Assembly: GCA_033811195.1 (NCBI GenBank)
Contig: JAPXOZ010000025.1
Span: 1-21,663 of the forward strand
Length of the DNA stretch: 21,663 nucleotides
Origin: Cacconaster sp033811195
Lineage (GTDB): Bacteria; Bacteroidota; Bacteroidia; Bacteroidales; UBA932
Direction of reading: 5' to 3'
Shown: positions 13,562 through 21,663 of the stretch, in pieces
Numbering within the stretch: the first letter of the stretch is position 1
How the letters are laid out: each line of letters starts with the position of its first letter
Notes under the pieces: model-generated
What the model was told of the DNA's origin: nothing
The model's database searches: none
What the model saw: the letters and a program-made list of their open reading frames with translations, nothing else
Made by a program: the position numbers and the translations under genes

Positions 13562-14953
13562 TTATATATGTACTGCCTCGGAGTGCGCTGCTGCAGCAGC
13601 TTCCATAATGGCTTCGCTCATTGTAGGATGAGGGAAAATCGTCTTCATAACTGAGGATGCAGTTGCGCCAAGTCTACAGGCAAGTACCATCCCACCGATC
13701 ATCTCAGATGCATTAGCTCCAACGATGTGGACTCCGAGTACACGGTCAGTCTGCTCATCTACTACCAGTTTGACAAATCCATCCCTCTCGCCTGCAGCAG
13801 TTGCTTTGCCTGAAGCGGTAAAGGGAAACTTACCCACTTTGTATACGATACCTTTCTCTTTGGCCGCCTTCTCTGTCATACCCACTGAGGCTACCTCAGG
13901 TGTAATATAGGTACAGCCGGGGATAAGTGAGTAGTCAATAGGCCGGGGTTCGAGTCCTGCTATGGCCTCCACGCAGCAGACGCCCTCAGCTGAGGCAACG
14001 TGCGCAAGTGCCTGTGTGGGGATTACATCTCCGATGGCATAAATCCCTTCGACTGCAGTCCTATAGTAGTGATCAACTGTGATTTTACCCTTGACGGTTT
14101 CAATGCCCAAAGCCTCGAGTCCCAATATTTCAGTGTTGGGAACTACTCCTACGGCGGACAGCACCAGTTCGGCCTCCACAATTTCTTCACCTTTCTTAGT
14201 AAGGACGGTGAGGCGGGATAGTTCTCCTGTAGTGTCAACACTCCTTACCTCCGAGGATACCATAACTTTCATACCCATTTTGCGGAATGAGCGGCTTATC
14301 TGTGCACTCACCTCATCATCCTCAATGGGGAGCACTCTATCGAGGTACTCAATGAGAGTCACCTCTACTCCGAGAGATCTGTAAAAGAATGCAAATTCAC
14401 TGCCGATGGCACCTGATCCTATGATTGCCAAACTCTTGGGCAACTTGTTGGGCAAAAGTGCCTGTCGGTAGGAAATTATCTTATCCCCGTCGATAGGAGC
14501 AAAGGGTAGGGAAGCAGCTCTGGCGCCGGTAGCAATTATGATGTGGTCTGCCTTATAAACGGTGGTACTGTCATCATCTGCAGTTACCTTCACCTGTTTG
14601 TCGGGAAGGAGAGTGCCAATTCCTTGAATCAGAGTTATCTTATTTTTCTTAAAGAGATAAGCAATACCTTTGTTCATCGTCTCCGATATCTTTCTGCTCC
14701 TGGAAACGATTGCTTCTAAGTCAGCAGTGACGTCGGACGCTGAAAAACCATATTCTGTACAATTTTGCGCATAACCATAAGCCTGCACACTCTTTAGAAG
14801 GGCTTTTGTGGGAATACAGCCCCAGTTAAGGCACACTCCGCCCAGTTCATTCATTTCTACCACTGCAGTGTTGAATCCTAGTTGCGAAGCTCGGATTGCA
14901 GTAACATATCCTCCCGGTCCTGAACCGATTACTATGATATCAAATTTTTCCAT
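13562..14953 (-). CDS. lpdA: Dihydrolipoyl dehydrogenase (E3)
   Basis: This flavoprotein reoxidises dihydrolipoamide with NAD+ for 2-oxoacid dehydrogenase complexes or the glycine cleavage system. Of 463 aa, it has the FAD-binding GSGPGG at 10-15, the redox-active cysteine pair Cys41 and Cys46 in GGVCLNWGCIPT, and a second dinucleotide fold near 175-200 with GSGAIGSEFA. An AIGDV flavin motif lies near residue 308, and the C-terminal His442-Glu447 pair sits in HPTMSE. No E1, E2 or glycine cleavage gene is nearby, so the partner complex is unknown. I chose the ATG at 14953; a TTG 24 bases upstream would add eight residues that are not conserved. It starts 24 bases after secA. Confidence 0.95.
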   Translation of the reverse strand: MEKFDIIVIGSGPGGYVTAIRASQLGFNTAVVEMNELGGVCLNWGCIPTKALLKSVQAYGYAQNCTEYGFSASDVTADLEAIVSRSRKISETMNKGIAYLFKKNKITLIQGIGTLLPDKQVKVTADDDSTTVYKADHIIIATGARAASLPFAPIDGDKIISYRQALLPNKLPKSLAIIGSGAIGSEFAFFYRSLGVEVTLIEYLDRVLPIEDDEVSAQISRSFRKMGMKVMVSSEVRSVDTTGELSRLTVLTKKGEEIVEAELVLSAVGVVPNTEILGLEALGIETVKGKITVDHYYRTAVEGIYAIGDVIPTQALAHVASAEGVCCVEAIAGLEPRPIDYSLIPGCTYITPEVASVGMTEKAAKEKGIVYKVGKFPFTASGKATAAGERDGFVKLVVDEQTDRVLGVHIVGANASEMIGGMVLACRLGATASSVMKTIFPHPTMSEAIMEAAAAAHSEAVHI

Positions 14954-14977
14954 ATTTGTGTTGTTATATATTTCCAA

Positions 14978-17900
14978 CTAATTTCTTCCGTGACAATTCT
15001 TGTATTTTTTGCCGCTGCCGCAAGGGCAAGGGTCGTTGCGGCCAACCTTTTTCTCTGCCCTGGCAGGAGCATTGGATTTGGGCTCCGAACTGCTAGTGAG
15101 CAGATCCGGACGACTTTCTCTCATACCGCTCATATCGGTTTTCCTAGTGTGACCCTCTGTGGCGACCTCCTGTGGCTGTTGGTCAGTCCTCAAGAAGAGG
15201 AATGAGCGGAGAAGGAAGGCAAGAACATCCCTACTAATGCCCTCAAGTACCTTGATAAATAGCTCGAAACTTTCTCCCTTGTAGACGAGTATGGGGTCCT
15301 TTTGTTCATAGGCAGCATGCTGTACCGCCTGCTTTAGGTCATCCATATCTCGGAGATGGTTTTTCCAGTACTCGTCAATAACCCGGAGAGTGATGGTCTT
15401 TTGCACGGCACGAATCAATTCCTTGCCTTTGCTATCATAAGCCCTCCTCAGATCCACAAGGATACCGTATACCATCTTGCCGTCGGAAACGGGAATCTGT
15501 ATATTCTGGTAAAACATTCTCTTAGTGTCATATACGTGGCTTATTACCGGCCATGTTTGCTCAATAAGGGTGTCAAACCTGCGCTGCATCACATTGAAGA
15601 CACTCTGTTGGAGTTGTTCTGTAAGTTGTGCCTTATTGAAACGCTCATAGGAGTCTTCATCAAAATTTGGAACGATAGACAGCACCTTCATTAACTCTTC
15701 ACAGAAGAGATCATAAGTGAGATGGCGGTTTGAATCTACAAACATTTCGCAATAGTCCGTGATCATATTGAGCACATCCACATCAATACGCTCTCCGGTA
15801 AGAGCACTGCGCCTCTTGGTATAAACAACCTCCCTCTGAGAGTTCATAACATCATCATAGTCCACGAGTCTCTTTCGTGTGCCGAAATTGTTTTCTTCTA
15901 CCTTCTTTTGGGCCCTCTCAATGGCATTGGAAAGCATTGAAGCCTGGAGAGCCTCTTCTTCCTGCATACCCATCGAATCGACTACTTTGGAGATCCTGTC
16001 GGATCCGAAGATACGCATCAGGTCATCTTCAAGTGAGACATAGAAAATGGAACTTCCGGGGTCTCCCTGACGTCCGGCACGTCCTCTAAGCTGACGGTCT
16101 ACGCGGCGGCTGTCGTGACGCTCCGTGCCTATGATTGCAAGACCTCCTGCAGCCTTTACCTCATCGGAGATCTTAATGTCGGTACCACGTCCCGCCATAT
16201 TAGTTGCAATGGTGACTGTGCCGGGCTTGCCCGCATGGAGCACAACCTCAGCCTCACGTGCATGTTGCTTGGCATTTAGTACCTGATGATCAATACCGTG
16301 CAACTTAAGTAGACGGCTCAAATACTCGGAGATTTCCACTGAGGTGGTACCTACCAGGACAGGGCGTTTTTCTTTCACCAGTTGACCGATATGGGCTATA
16401 ACTGCATTATATTTTGCTTTCTTTGTCTTGTAGATCAAGTCGTCTTGGTCGTCTCTTATGATTGGACGGTTGGTGGGTATAACTACCACGTCGAGCTTGT
16501 AAATGCTCCAGAATTCGCCTGCCTCCGTCTCAGCAGTACCGGTCATTCCGGAGAGTTTGTGGTACATCCTGAAGTAGTTCTGAAGGGTGATGGTAGCAAA
16601 AGTCTGTGTGGCAGCCTCTACTTTTACATTCTCCTTAGCCTCTACTGCTTGATGGAGTCCGTCACTCCAGCGTCGTCCTTCCATTATACGGCCTGTACTT
16701 TCATCTACAATCTTTACCTTGTTGTCGATTACCACATAGTCCACATCCTTCTCAAACATCGAATAGGCTTTCAAGAGCTGGTCAACTGTGTGCATCCTCT
16801 CGGCTTTGAGGGAATAATTAGAGTAGAGCTCATCTTTTTTCTGTCTCTTCTCCTCAGGAGAGAGCTCCAGATGGTCTATCTTCGAGACCTCGTCACCCAG
16901 TCTGGGCATCAGGAAGAAATCAGCGTCACCTACAGCTTTGGCGAGAACTTCATTGCCCTTATCAGTAAGTTCAACGCTCCGCTGATGTTCGTCGATGACG
17001 AAAAATAGCTCGTTGGTGATTATCCTCTGTTCGATATCCTTCTCTGTGAAAGCTGCTTTGATAATTTTGCTCTGCACATCCTGTAAAATCTGTTTGATGC
17101 CGGGTTCGCTAAGATATTTGATAAGAGGTGCATATTTGGGTAGTCCTTTGTGTGCTCTGAGAAGCAGTATTTCGCCCTCGTCCTTGATTTTACCTGCAGC
17201 AATGAGTCTCTTTGCTTCGTTCAGAGTTTGGTTGACCAATGTACGTTGTTCATTATAGAGACGTTGCACATAGGGTCTGTATTCTATAAAGGTCTGGTCA
17301 CCGCTTCGCTGCACCGGACCTGAAATAATGAGCGGGGTACGAGCATCATCGATAAGAACGGAGTCCACCTCGTCGACGATCGCAAAATGGTGTTTGCGCT
17401 GCACAAGATCCTCGGGATTGAGAGCCATATTGTCCCTGAGGTAGTCAAAACCGAACTCGTTGTTGGTACCGAATGTTATGTCAGCGCTATAGGCTCGTTT
17501 TCTGGCATCGGAATTGGGTTGGTGCTTGTCAATGCAATCCACACTCAACCCGTGGAACATATAGAGGGGCCCCATCCATTCCGAGTCACGTTTGGAGAGG
17601 TAATCGTTAACCGTCACAACATGAACACCTTTTCCGGTTAGGGCATTTAGAAAGACAGGAAGTGTTGCTACGAGGGTTTTTCCCTCACCGGTCGCCATTT
17701 CGGCAATCTTACCTGAGTGGAGCACAGCACCGCCATATAACTGTACGTCATAGTGTACCATATCCCAGGTAATCATATTGCCGCCTGCCATCCAGGAATT
17801 TTTCCATTCTGCAATTTCACCCTTGATGGTAACAAAATCATGCGTGGCACTCAAATCACGGTCAAACTGCGTCGCCTTTACTCTAATGACAGGATTTTCC

Positions 17901-18271
17901 TTAAATCGTCTTGCTGTGGATTTAACTATTGCGAAAGTCTCGGGGAGCACCTGGTTTAGTACCTCCTCAAGCTTAGTGTCTATCTCTTTAATTATTACGT
18001 CAAGCTCAGTCGCAAGCTTCTCTTTTTCCGAAACGGCAATTTCCACATCTTCAAGCTTCTCTCTGATGGAGACTACTTTGGCTTCATCTTCTGCTACATA
18101 GTCCAAAACTTTGGCCCTTATGGCAGCCGATTCACTCCTGAGATCATCGTCGGATAGAGCATCGATGCGTTCGTATTCTCGATGTATGTTGTTAAGTATC
18201 GGTTTAAGCTGTTTCAGGTCTCTGTCTGATTTAGTTCCGAACAGCTTTCTTATTATAGATGAAATTCCCAT
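14978..18271 (-). CDS. secA: Preprotein translocase ATPase SecA, long Bacteroidota form
   Basis: SecA drives unfolded proteins through the SecYEG channel using ATP. The 1097-aa protein has the Walker A motif ATGEGKT at 193-199 and the DEVD Walker B box at 300-303. The preprotein cross-linking and helical scaffold regions follow, then TNMAGRGTDI and the QLRGRAGRQGDPGSS arginine-finger region of the second helicase domain. A C-terminal zinc-binding SEC-C tail has Cys1082, Cys1084, Cys1093 and His1094. It is about 200 residues longer than E. coli SecA. One inserted segment is the charged, probably coiled-coil stretch near 60-110, which is usual in this phylum. It leads the unit secA-lpdA-bactofilin. 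Confidence 0.97.
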   Translation of the reverse strand: MGISSIIRKLFGTKSDRDLKQLKPILNNIHREYERIDALSDDDLRSESAAIRAKVLDYVAEDEAKVVSIREKLEDVEIAVSEKEKLATELDVIIKEIDTKLEEVLNQVLPETFAIVKSTARRFKENPVIRVKATQFDRDLSATHDFVTIKGEIAEWKNSWMAGGNMITWDMVHYDVQLYGGAVLHSGKIAEMATGEGKTLVATLPVFLNALTGKGVHVVTVNDYLSKRDSEWMGPLYMFHGLSVDCIDKHQPNSDARKRAYSADITFGTNNEFGFDYLRDNMALNPEDLVQRKHHFAIVDEVDSVLIDDARTPLIISGPVQRSGDQTFIEYRPYVQRLYNEQRTLVNQTLNEAKRLIAAGKIKDEGEILLLRAHKGLPKYAPLIKYLSEPGIKQILQDVQSKIIKAAFTEKDIEQRIITNELFFVIDEHQRSVELTDKGNEVLAKAVGDADFFLMPRLGDEVSKIDHLELSPEEKRQKKDELYSNYSLKAERMHTVDQLLKAYSMFEKDVDYVVIDNKVKIVDESTGRIMEGRRWSDGLHQAVEAKENVKVEAATQTFATITLQNYFRMYHKLSGMTGTAETEAGEFWSIYKLDVVVIPTNRPIIRDDQDDLIYKTKKAKYNAVIAHIGQLVKEKRPVLVGTTSVEISEYLSRLLKLHGIDHQVLNAKQHAREAEVVLHAGKPGTVTIATNMAGRGTDIKISDEVKAAGGLAIIGTERHDSRRVDRQLRGRAGRQGDPGSSIFYVSLEDDLMRIFGSDRISKVVDSMGMQEEEALQASMLSNAIERAQKKVEENNFGTRKRLVDYDDVMNSQREVVYTKRRSALTGERIDVDVLNMITDYCEMFVDSNRHLTYDLFCEELMKVLSIVPNFDEDSYERFNKAQLTEQLQQSVFNVMQRRFDTLIEQTWPVISHVYDTKRMFYQNIQIPVSDGKMVYGILVDLRRAYDSKGKELIRAVQKTITLRVIDEYWKNHLRDMDDLKQAVQHAAYEQKDPILVYKGESFELFIKVLEGISRDVLAFLLRSFLFLRTDQQPQEVATEGHTRKTDMSGMRESRPDLLTSSSEPKSNAPARAEKKVGRNDPCPCGSGKKYKNCHGRN

Positions 18272-18293
18272 ATCCTTTTCAAGATTTATCCTG

Positions 18294-18301
18294 CAAATTT
18301 A
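18294..18301 (-). promoter_or_regulatory. Predicted secA promoter, -7 box
   Basis: On the minus strand TAAATTTG matches TAnnTTTG, 22 bases before the secA ATG. There is no clear TTTG at the expected -33 position. It lies downstream of the ferredoxin terminator, where a new promoter would be expected. Confidence 0.4.
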
Positions 18302-18341
18302 CTAATAAAATACCAATATCTCACCTTATTTTCGCACATAT

Positions 18342-18389
18342 AATACAACAAGAGGGAGACATATCGATATGCCTCCCTCTTGTTGTATT
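18342..18389 (-). terminator. Ferredoxin gene terminator hairpin
   Basis: Bases 18342-18358 pair perfectly with 18373-18389 (17 bp). One mismatch and one more C-G pair enclose the loop ATATCGATAT, itself a perfect palindrome. The hairpin begins 14 bases after the ferredoxin stop. The T-run after the 3' arm on the minus strand is weak, so termination is likely but not textbook. It separates ferredoxin from secA. Confidence 0.75.
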
Positions 18390-18403
18390 GTTGGTGCTAT
18401 GAA

Positions 18404-18571
18404 TTATGCTTGTTCTATAGCGCCCATGGGACAAGTATCTGCACAAGCACCGCAGTCAATGCAGGAGTTAGGGTCAATCTTGTAAATGTCGCCCTCAGAG
18501 ATAGCTCCTACGGGGCACTCGTCTATACAAGCACCGCACGCTGCACAGTTTTCAGTAATTTTGTAAGCCAT
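18404..18571 (-). CDS. 2[4Fe-4S] ferredoxin
   Basis: A 55-aa small electron carrier of the clostridial type, used in anaerobic metabolism, for example with pyruvate:ferredoxin oxidoreductase or hydrogenase. It has two Cys-x2-Cys-x2-Cys-x3-Cys-Pro motifs: cysteines 9, 12, 15, 19 and 37, 40, 43, 47. The two halves are near repeats (CPVGAI and CPMGAI), which is the signature of this family. The ATG at 18571 gives the usual start MAYKI. It has a well-formed promoter upstream and a long hairpin downstream, so it is probably a single-gene unit. It implies an anaerobic or fermentative host. Confidence 0.96.
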   Translation of the reverse strand: MAYKITENCAACGACIDECPVGAISEGDIYKIDPNSCIDCGACADTCPMGAIEQA

Positions 18572-18619
18572 GTTTAATTGTTTTAGTTATTTGATAGTTT
18601 TAAATTTCAATATTGTCCG

Positions 18620-18652
18620 CAAAGATAACACCTTTTTATCGGATAAATCAAA
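18620..18652 (-). promoter_or_regulatory. Predicted ferredoxin promoter (-33 and -7)
   Basis: On the minus strand, TTTG (18652-18649) is followed by a 21-base spacer and TATCTTTG (18627-18620). Both elements match the Bacteroidetes consensus exactly. The start of transcription would be near 18613, giving a leader of about 40 bases. It lies in the 90-base gap after the M16 peptidase gene. Confidence 0.72.
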
Positions 18653-18661
18653 TTATTTGAA

Positions 18662-21556
18662 TCAATATCCGAAAATCTCCTTGAGTTCGAGTTTCTGGAT
18701 TGGACCATACTCTAAGAGTCTCTTCATATCAAAATCTTCATAGCGTCCGAGAATACAAATCGCGTAGTTTCGATCTTTGATATTATCCTGCTGGAACTTC
18801 ACTACATCGTCGAGAGTAAGAGTCTGTACCTTTTCGAATATATCACGGTTGATGTCATAATCGAGACCGAGTTTCTGAGCGGCAAGATATTTCCAGAAAA
18901 TATTATCCCTGACTGTTCTGGCAGTGCGGAGATTGGTGATAATTGATTCCTGGGCAATGTCAAAAGCATTTTGTGAAACCGGCATATTGTTGATGATTTC
19001 ATCAAAAGCTGTCATTGCATCGATGAGCTTGTCATTTTGTGTTGCAATGAAACTATTGAAAAATGCTTCGTGCTCCAAATCATCAGGGAGATTATATCCG
19101 GCGTTTGCAGAATAGGCAAGACCGCGTGCCTCACGCATCTCCTGGAATACTATCGAGTTCATTCCTGAACCGAAATAGGAGTTGTATAGGCGTACAATAG
19201 GAGCGAGGGCAGGATCAAATTTCTGTCCTACATTGGATACCGCTATGTAGAAAAGCTGGTTGGCATCAAATGGTGCAAGGAAGACTTTTGTGCCTTCTGT
19301 CTTACGAGTTGGGAAGGGGTTACCTGATACAACCGGCGTGAAAGTTTCCGGCACATTGTGGGTCTCTGCTATCAGATTCACTATTTTTTCTCCTGCAGCG
19401 GGTCCATAGTAGAGGACTTTATGCTCCATAGAGAAAATGTTGTGGATCTTATCGATAAGCTCGCTACTCTTGAGATTCTTGAGTTCTTTATCTGAGAGGA
19501 CGTTCGTGTGGGGGTTTTCAGGTCCGTAAACAGCAAACATCTGGAGACGCGAGAAGATGTCTCTCTGTCCGAGTTTGGCATTGGCACGCTCCTGGAGCAT
19601 ATTTCCCTTGAGCAGAGTGAGCACTTCTTCGTCGGGTTTTGCGTCAGCTATCAGCTCTTCCATTATCTTAACGGCCTCTTCCATATTTTCGCCAAGGCCC
19701 GAAATGGTTACATGGGTGCGTTCACCGCTGCAAACTACGTTCACCGAGCAGGCAATTTTGTATAATGCTTTCTGGATCTCCTCCTTACTCATTTTGCTCG
19801 TGCCCAAATAACTGAAAAAGTCGGCTGCTATGGGAAGCACCTTGTCGGCATAGCTGCCTGTATCGAAGAGATAAGTTAGGGTAAAGAGGTCATTGATAGT
19901 GTTTTGCTTGTAGAGCACTTGAATGCCGTTCTTTGCAGTAAAGGTATCCATATCCTTTTCAAAGTCTACAAATACGGGTTCAATGGGCGCCACCTGTGAA
20001 GCTTGAATCTCACGCAAGAATGCACTGGACGTGTCCCTGTTGGTAAATATCGGGGTAATTGCCGGTTTTGCAATTCTGGTGTCGGTGGGATCTTTCTTTT
20101 CGATCTTGTCCACGCGGACGTAGTTGTCTGCGAAATGCTCATTTACGAATGCCACCAGTTCCTCTTTAGTAATCTTGGAGAGTCTGTCAACTTCGCTGAT
20201 GTAATCAGCCCAGGCGATCCCATCGATAAAGCAGTTAACCAGAGAACGAACAATATAGGATGCATTTTGGTTCTGCTGCATCTTCTGGCGTTTCATGTTG
20301 TTTATGATGGAGGGGAGCAGGTCATCATCAAAGTTGCCGGATTTGATTTTTTCAAGCTCTTCGAATGCAATCGCAGCCACTTCGTCGAGAGTCTGTCCCT
20401 TTTTGGGCTCACCCTGGATTATAAATACCGAGTAGTCTGCGAGAGAGTAGTTGCCCGCACCAATACCGAGAGTCTTTTGCTGTTGGTTGACATTGAGGTC
20501 AAAAAGACCTGCCGATCCGTTGTAGAGGACTGAACGCAGAAGATCGAGCATAAGAGCTTCGGGAGATGCAGCACCGGGGAATCTCCAGGCAATTATTGTG
20601 CTGGGAGACTCTACTCCGAGAACTTCAATTTTGCGAGGTTCGGTAATGGCATCTTCAGGCTCGAATTCCAGTTTAGGAAGATTGGGGTTAGGTTTGAGAG
20701 CGGAGAAATGTTTGTCAATGATTTTTATAGCCTTATCGGGGTCGAAATCACCGGCAAGGCAGACTGCCATATTATTGGGAACATACCACTCTGCTTTATA
20801 ATTCTTAACATTTGTAATGGAGGGGTTCTTAAGATGGTTAGCCCACCCAATAACCGGAGTACCATAAGTATGTTTTTTGAACAATTCGGCAAACATTGCT
20901 TCGTACTGCTTTTCGCTATCCATCGATGCGTACATATTGTACTCTTCGTAAATGGTCTCCAACTCGGTGTGGAATCCGCGGATAACACAGTTGGCAAACC
21001 TGTCGGCTTGAATCCTTGCCCAGTTGTCAATCTGGTTTGAAGGAATGTTCTCCACGTAGCAGGTAACATCGTTGCCTGTGTAAGCGTTTGTTCCGCGGGC
21101 TCCAATGCTTGCCATGAGTTTGTCATATTCATTGGGAATAGCAATCTTCGAAGCTTCGTAGGAGATGGAGTCGATCTCTTTATAGATGGCTGTGCGCTGC
21201 TCTTCATCTGTGGTTACACGATAAATCTCGAAGAGTTCTTCTATACGGTCGAGGAGTACCTTTTCCTCTTCGTAATTCTGAGTACCGAACTTCTCCGTGC
21301 CCTTGAACATCAGGTGCTCAAAGTAGTGGGCTAGACCTGTGGTCTCAACGGGATCGTTCTTGCTGCCTACACGTATGGCCACATGGGCATTTACGCGGGG
21401 TTCATCCTTGTTGACAACCATATAGACCTTGAGTCCGTTGTCAAGTGTGTAGATTCGTGCCTCGAGTGGGTCACCTGGTACCGACTCATAAGAGTATTTG
21501 TTGCAGGAGGTAACAACAAATAGGGTTGCTAGAAGCAGATAGATGATTCTCTTCAT
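18662..21556 (-). CDS. M16-family zinc metallopeptidase, lipoprotein
   Basis: A 964-aa insulinase/pitrilysin-type peptidase predicted to be anchored in the cell envelope. The N-terminal signal ends in lipobox VTSC with Cys18. The inverted zinc motif HxxEH is intact: His77, Glu80, His81 in HYFEH. The third ligand is probably Glu205, seven residues after Glu198. About 124 residues separate His81 from Glu205, against roughly 76 in pitrilysin, because of a charged helical insertion near 95-145. The C-terminal half (about 520-964) is a second M16-like pair of domains without the zinc motif, as in full-length family members. It probably degrades peptides in the periplasm; the substrate is unknown. 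It ends 90 bases before ferredoxin with no terminator seen. Confidence 0.92.
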   Translation of the reverse strand: MKRIIYLLLATLFVVTSCNKYSYESVPGDPLEARIYTLDNGLKVYMVVNKDEPRVNAHVAIRVGSKNDPVETTGLAHYFEHLMFKGTEKFGTQNYEEEKVLLDRIEELFEIYRVTTDEEQRTAIYKEIDSISYEASKIAIPNEYDKLMASIGARGTNAYTGNDVTCYVENIPSNQIDNWARIQADRFANCVIRGFHTELETIYEEYNMYASMDSEKQYEAMFAELFKKHTYGTPVIGWANHLKNPSITNVKNYKAEWYVPNNMAVCLAGDFDPDKAIKIIDKHFSALKPNPNLPKLEFEPEDAITEPRKIEVLGVESPSTIIAWRFPGAASPEALMLDLLRSVLYNGSAGLFDLNVNQQQKTLGIGAGNYSLADYSVFIIQGEPKKGQTLDEVAAIAFEELEKIKSGNFDDDLLPSIINNMKRQKMQQNQNASYIVRSLVNCFIDGIAWADYISEVDRLSKITKEELVAFVNEHFADNYVRVDKIEKKDPTDTRIAKPAITPIFTNRDTSSAFLREIQASQVAPIEPVFVDFEKDMDTFTAKNGIQVLYKQNTINDLFTLTYLFDTGSYADKVLPIAADFFSYLGTSKMSKEEIQKALYKIACSVNVVCSGERTHVTISGLGENMEEAVKIMEELIADAKPDEEVLTLLKGNMLQERANAKLGQRDIFSRLQMFAVYGPENPHTNVLSDKELKNLKSSELIDKIHNIFSMEHKVLYYGPAAGEKIVNLIAETHNVPETFTPVVSGNPFPTRKTEGTKVFLAPFDANQLFYIAVSNVGQKFDPALAPIVRLYNSYFGSGMNSIVFQEMREARGLAYSANAGYNLPDDLEHEAFFNSFIATQNDKLIDAMTAFDEIINNMPVSQNAFDIAQESIITNLRTARTVRDNIFWKYLAAQKLGLDYDINRDIFEKVQTLTLDDVVKFQQDNIKDRNYAICILGRYEDFDMKRLLEYGPIQKLELKEIFGY

Positions 21557-21604
21557 TGTTGTATAAGATTATGTTAGTTTGGTTCGATTTATGCAATTAA
21601 TTAA

Positions 21605-21612
21605 CAAAAATA
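21605..21612 (-). promoter_or_regulatory. Predicted M16 peptidase promoter, -7 box
   Basis: On the minus strand TATTTTTG matches TAnnTTTG, 48 bases before the peptidase ATG. A TTTG about 24 bases further upstream could be a -33 element, though the spacing is long. Confidence 0.42.
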
Positions 21613-21627
21613 GCAAACTATATTTAT

Positions 21628-21635
21628 TATCTTTG
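21628..21635 (+). promoter_or_regulatory. Predicted promoter -7 box for the right-edge gene
   Basis: TATCTTTG matches TAnnTTTG and lies 16 bases before an ATG at 21652. This would give a very short leader. It is back to back with the M16 promoter. No -33 element is evident. Confidence 0.42.
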
Positions 21636-21651
21636 CCAAAAATTAAAAAAA

Positions 21652-21663
21652 ATGAAGAAACTG
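21652..21663 (+). CDS. Start of an unidentified gene, cut by the window edge
   Basis: An ATG after an A-rich leader is followed by Lys-Lys-Leu before the window ends. The A-rich leader and the -7 promoter box 16 bases upstream fit a Bacteroidota gene start. Met-Lys-Lys-Leu is a common beginning of signal peptides, so the product may be exported. Nothing more can be said from four codons. Confidence 0.45.

Noticed and set aside
16382..17008. 208-codon plus-strand frame inside secA, and similar long antisense frames inside recJ, lysS, thrS and the M16 gene
   Set aside because: They overlap well-supported conserved genes on the other strand, have no recognisable domains, and arise from codon bias of the real gene.
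1..21663. Mobile element, prophage, CRISPR array, toxin-antitoxin or defence system
   Set aside because: I saw no transposase, integrase, direct-repeat array, terminal inverted repeats or defence domains on either strand; the genes are core housekeeping genes.

Overview
The window reads as ordinary chromosome from a member of the Bacteroidota, most likely order Bacteroidales. Several independent signs point there. Promoters match the Bacteroidetes -7 motif TAnnTTTG. Nearly every gene has an A/T-rich leader with no Shine-Dalgarno sequence. SecA is the long form (1097 aa) with an inserted coiled coil, and signal peptidase I is the long form with a large insertion. The small DUF4295 protein and DUF4199 are lineage-typical families. 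I see no insertion sequence, prophage, CRISPR array, tRNA gene or integrated element, and no gap over 300 bases lacks a gene.

Layout: the left edge is the 3' end of a 5S rRNA (+) with a strong terminator. It faces a small unrecognised lipoprotein gene (-), followed by recJ (-). A divergent promoter region at about 2.5 kb separates recJ from a plus-strand cluster: lysS, a SpoU-family RNA methyltransferase, a membrane-anchored HTH regulator and ssb. A shared bidirectional terminator at about 6.17-6.20 kb separates ssb from a long minus-strand run. Read in transcription order, that run is thrS, infC, rpmI, rplT, lepB, and then rpmB, rpmG and the DUF4295 gene from their own promoter. A back-to-back promoter pair at about 11.55 kb drives thrS one way and a DUF4199 membrane protein plus a GT2 glycosyltransferase the other way. 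That pair runs head-on into the minus-strand unit secA, lpdA, bactofilin. Upstream of secA lie a 55-aa 2[4Fe-4S] ferredoxin gene with its own promoter and terminator, then a large M16 zinc-metalloprotease lipoprotein. The right edge holds the first four codons of a plus-strand gene.

Functionally this is a housekeeping region: translation (LysRS, ThrRS, IF3, L20, L35, L28, L33), protein export and processing (SecA, signal peptidase I), DNA repair and replication (RecJ, SSB), redox (lipoamide dehydrogenase, ferredoxin) and the cell envelope (GT2, bactofilin, two lipoproteins).

I did not find an obviously new multi-gene system. The best observation is infC. Its reading frame is complete only if translation starts at an AUA codon, and that codon sits 8 nt after a perfect AGGAGG, the only strong Shine-Dalgarno I found among the gene starts examined. 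A second is lepB, which appears to start at UUG two codons after the rplT stop and in the same frame. A third is a short membrane-anchored HTH regulator of unknown input placed directly before ssb.
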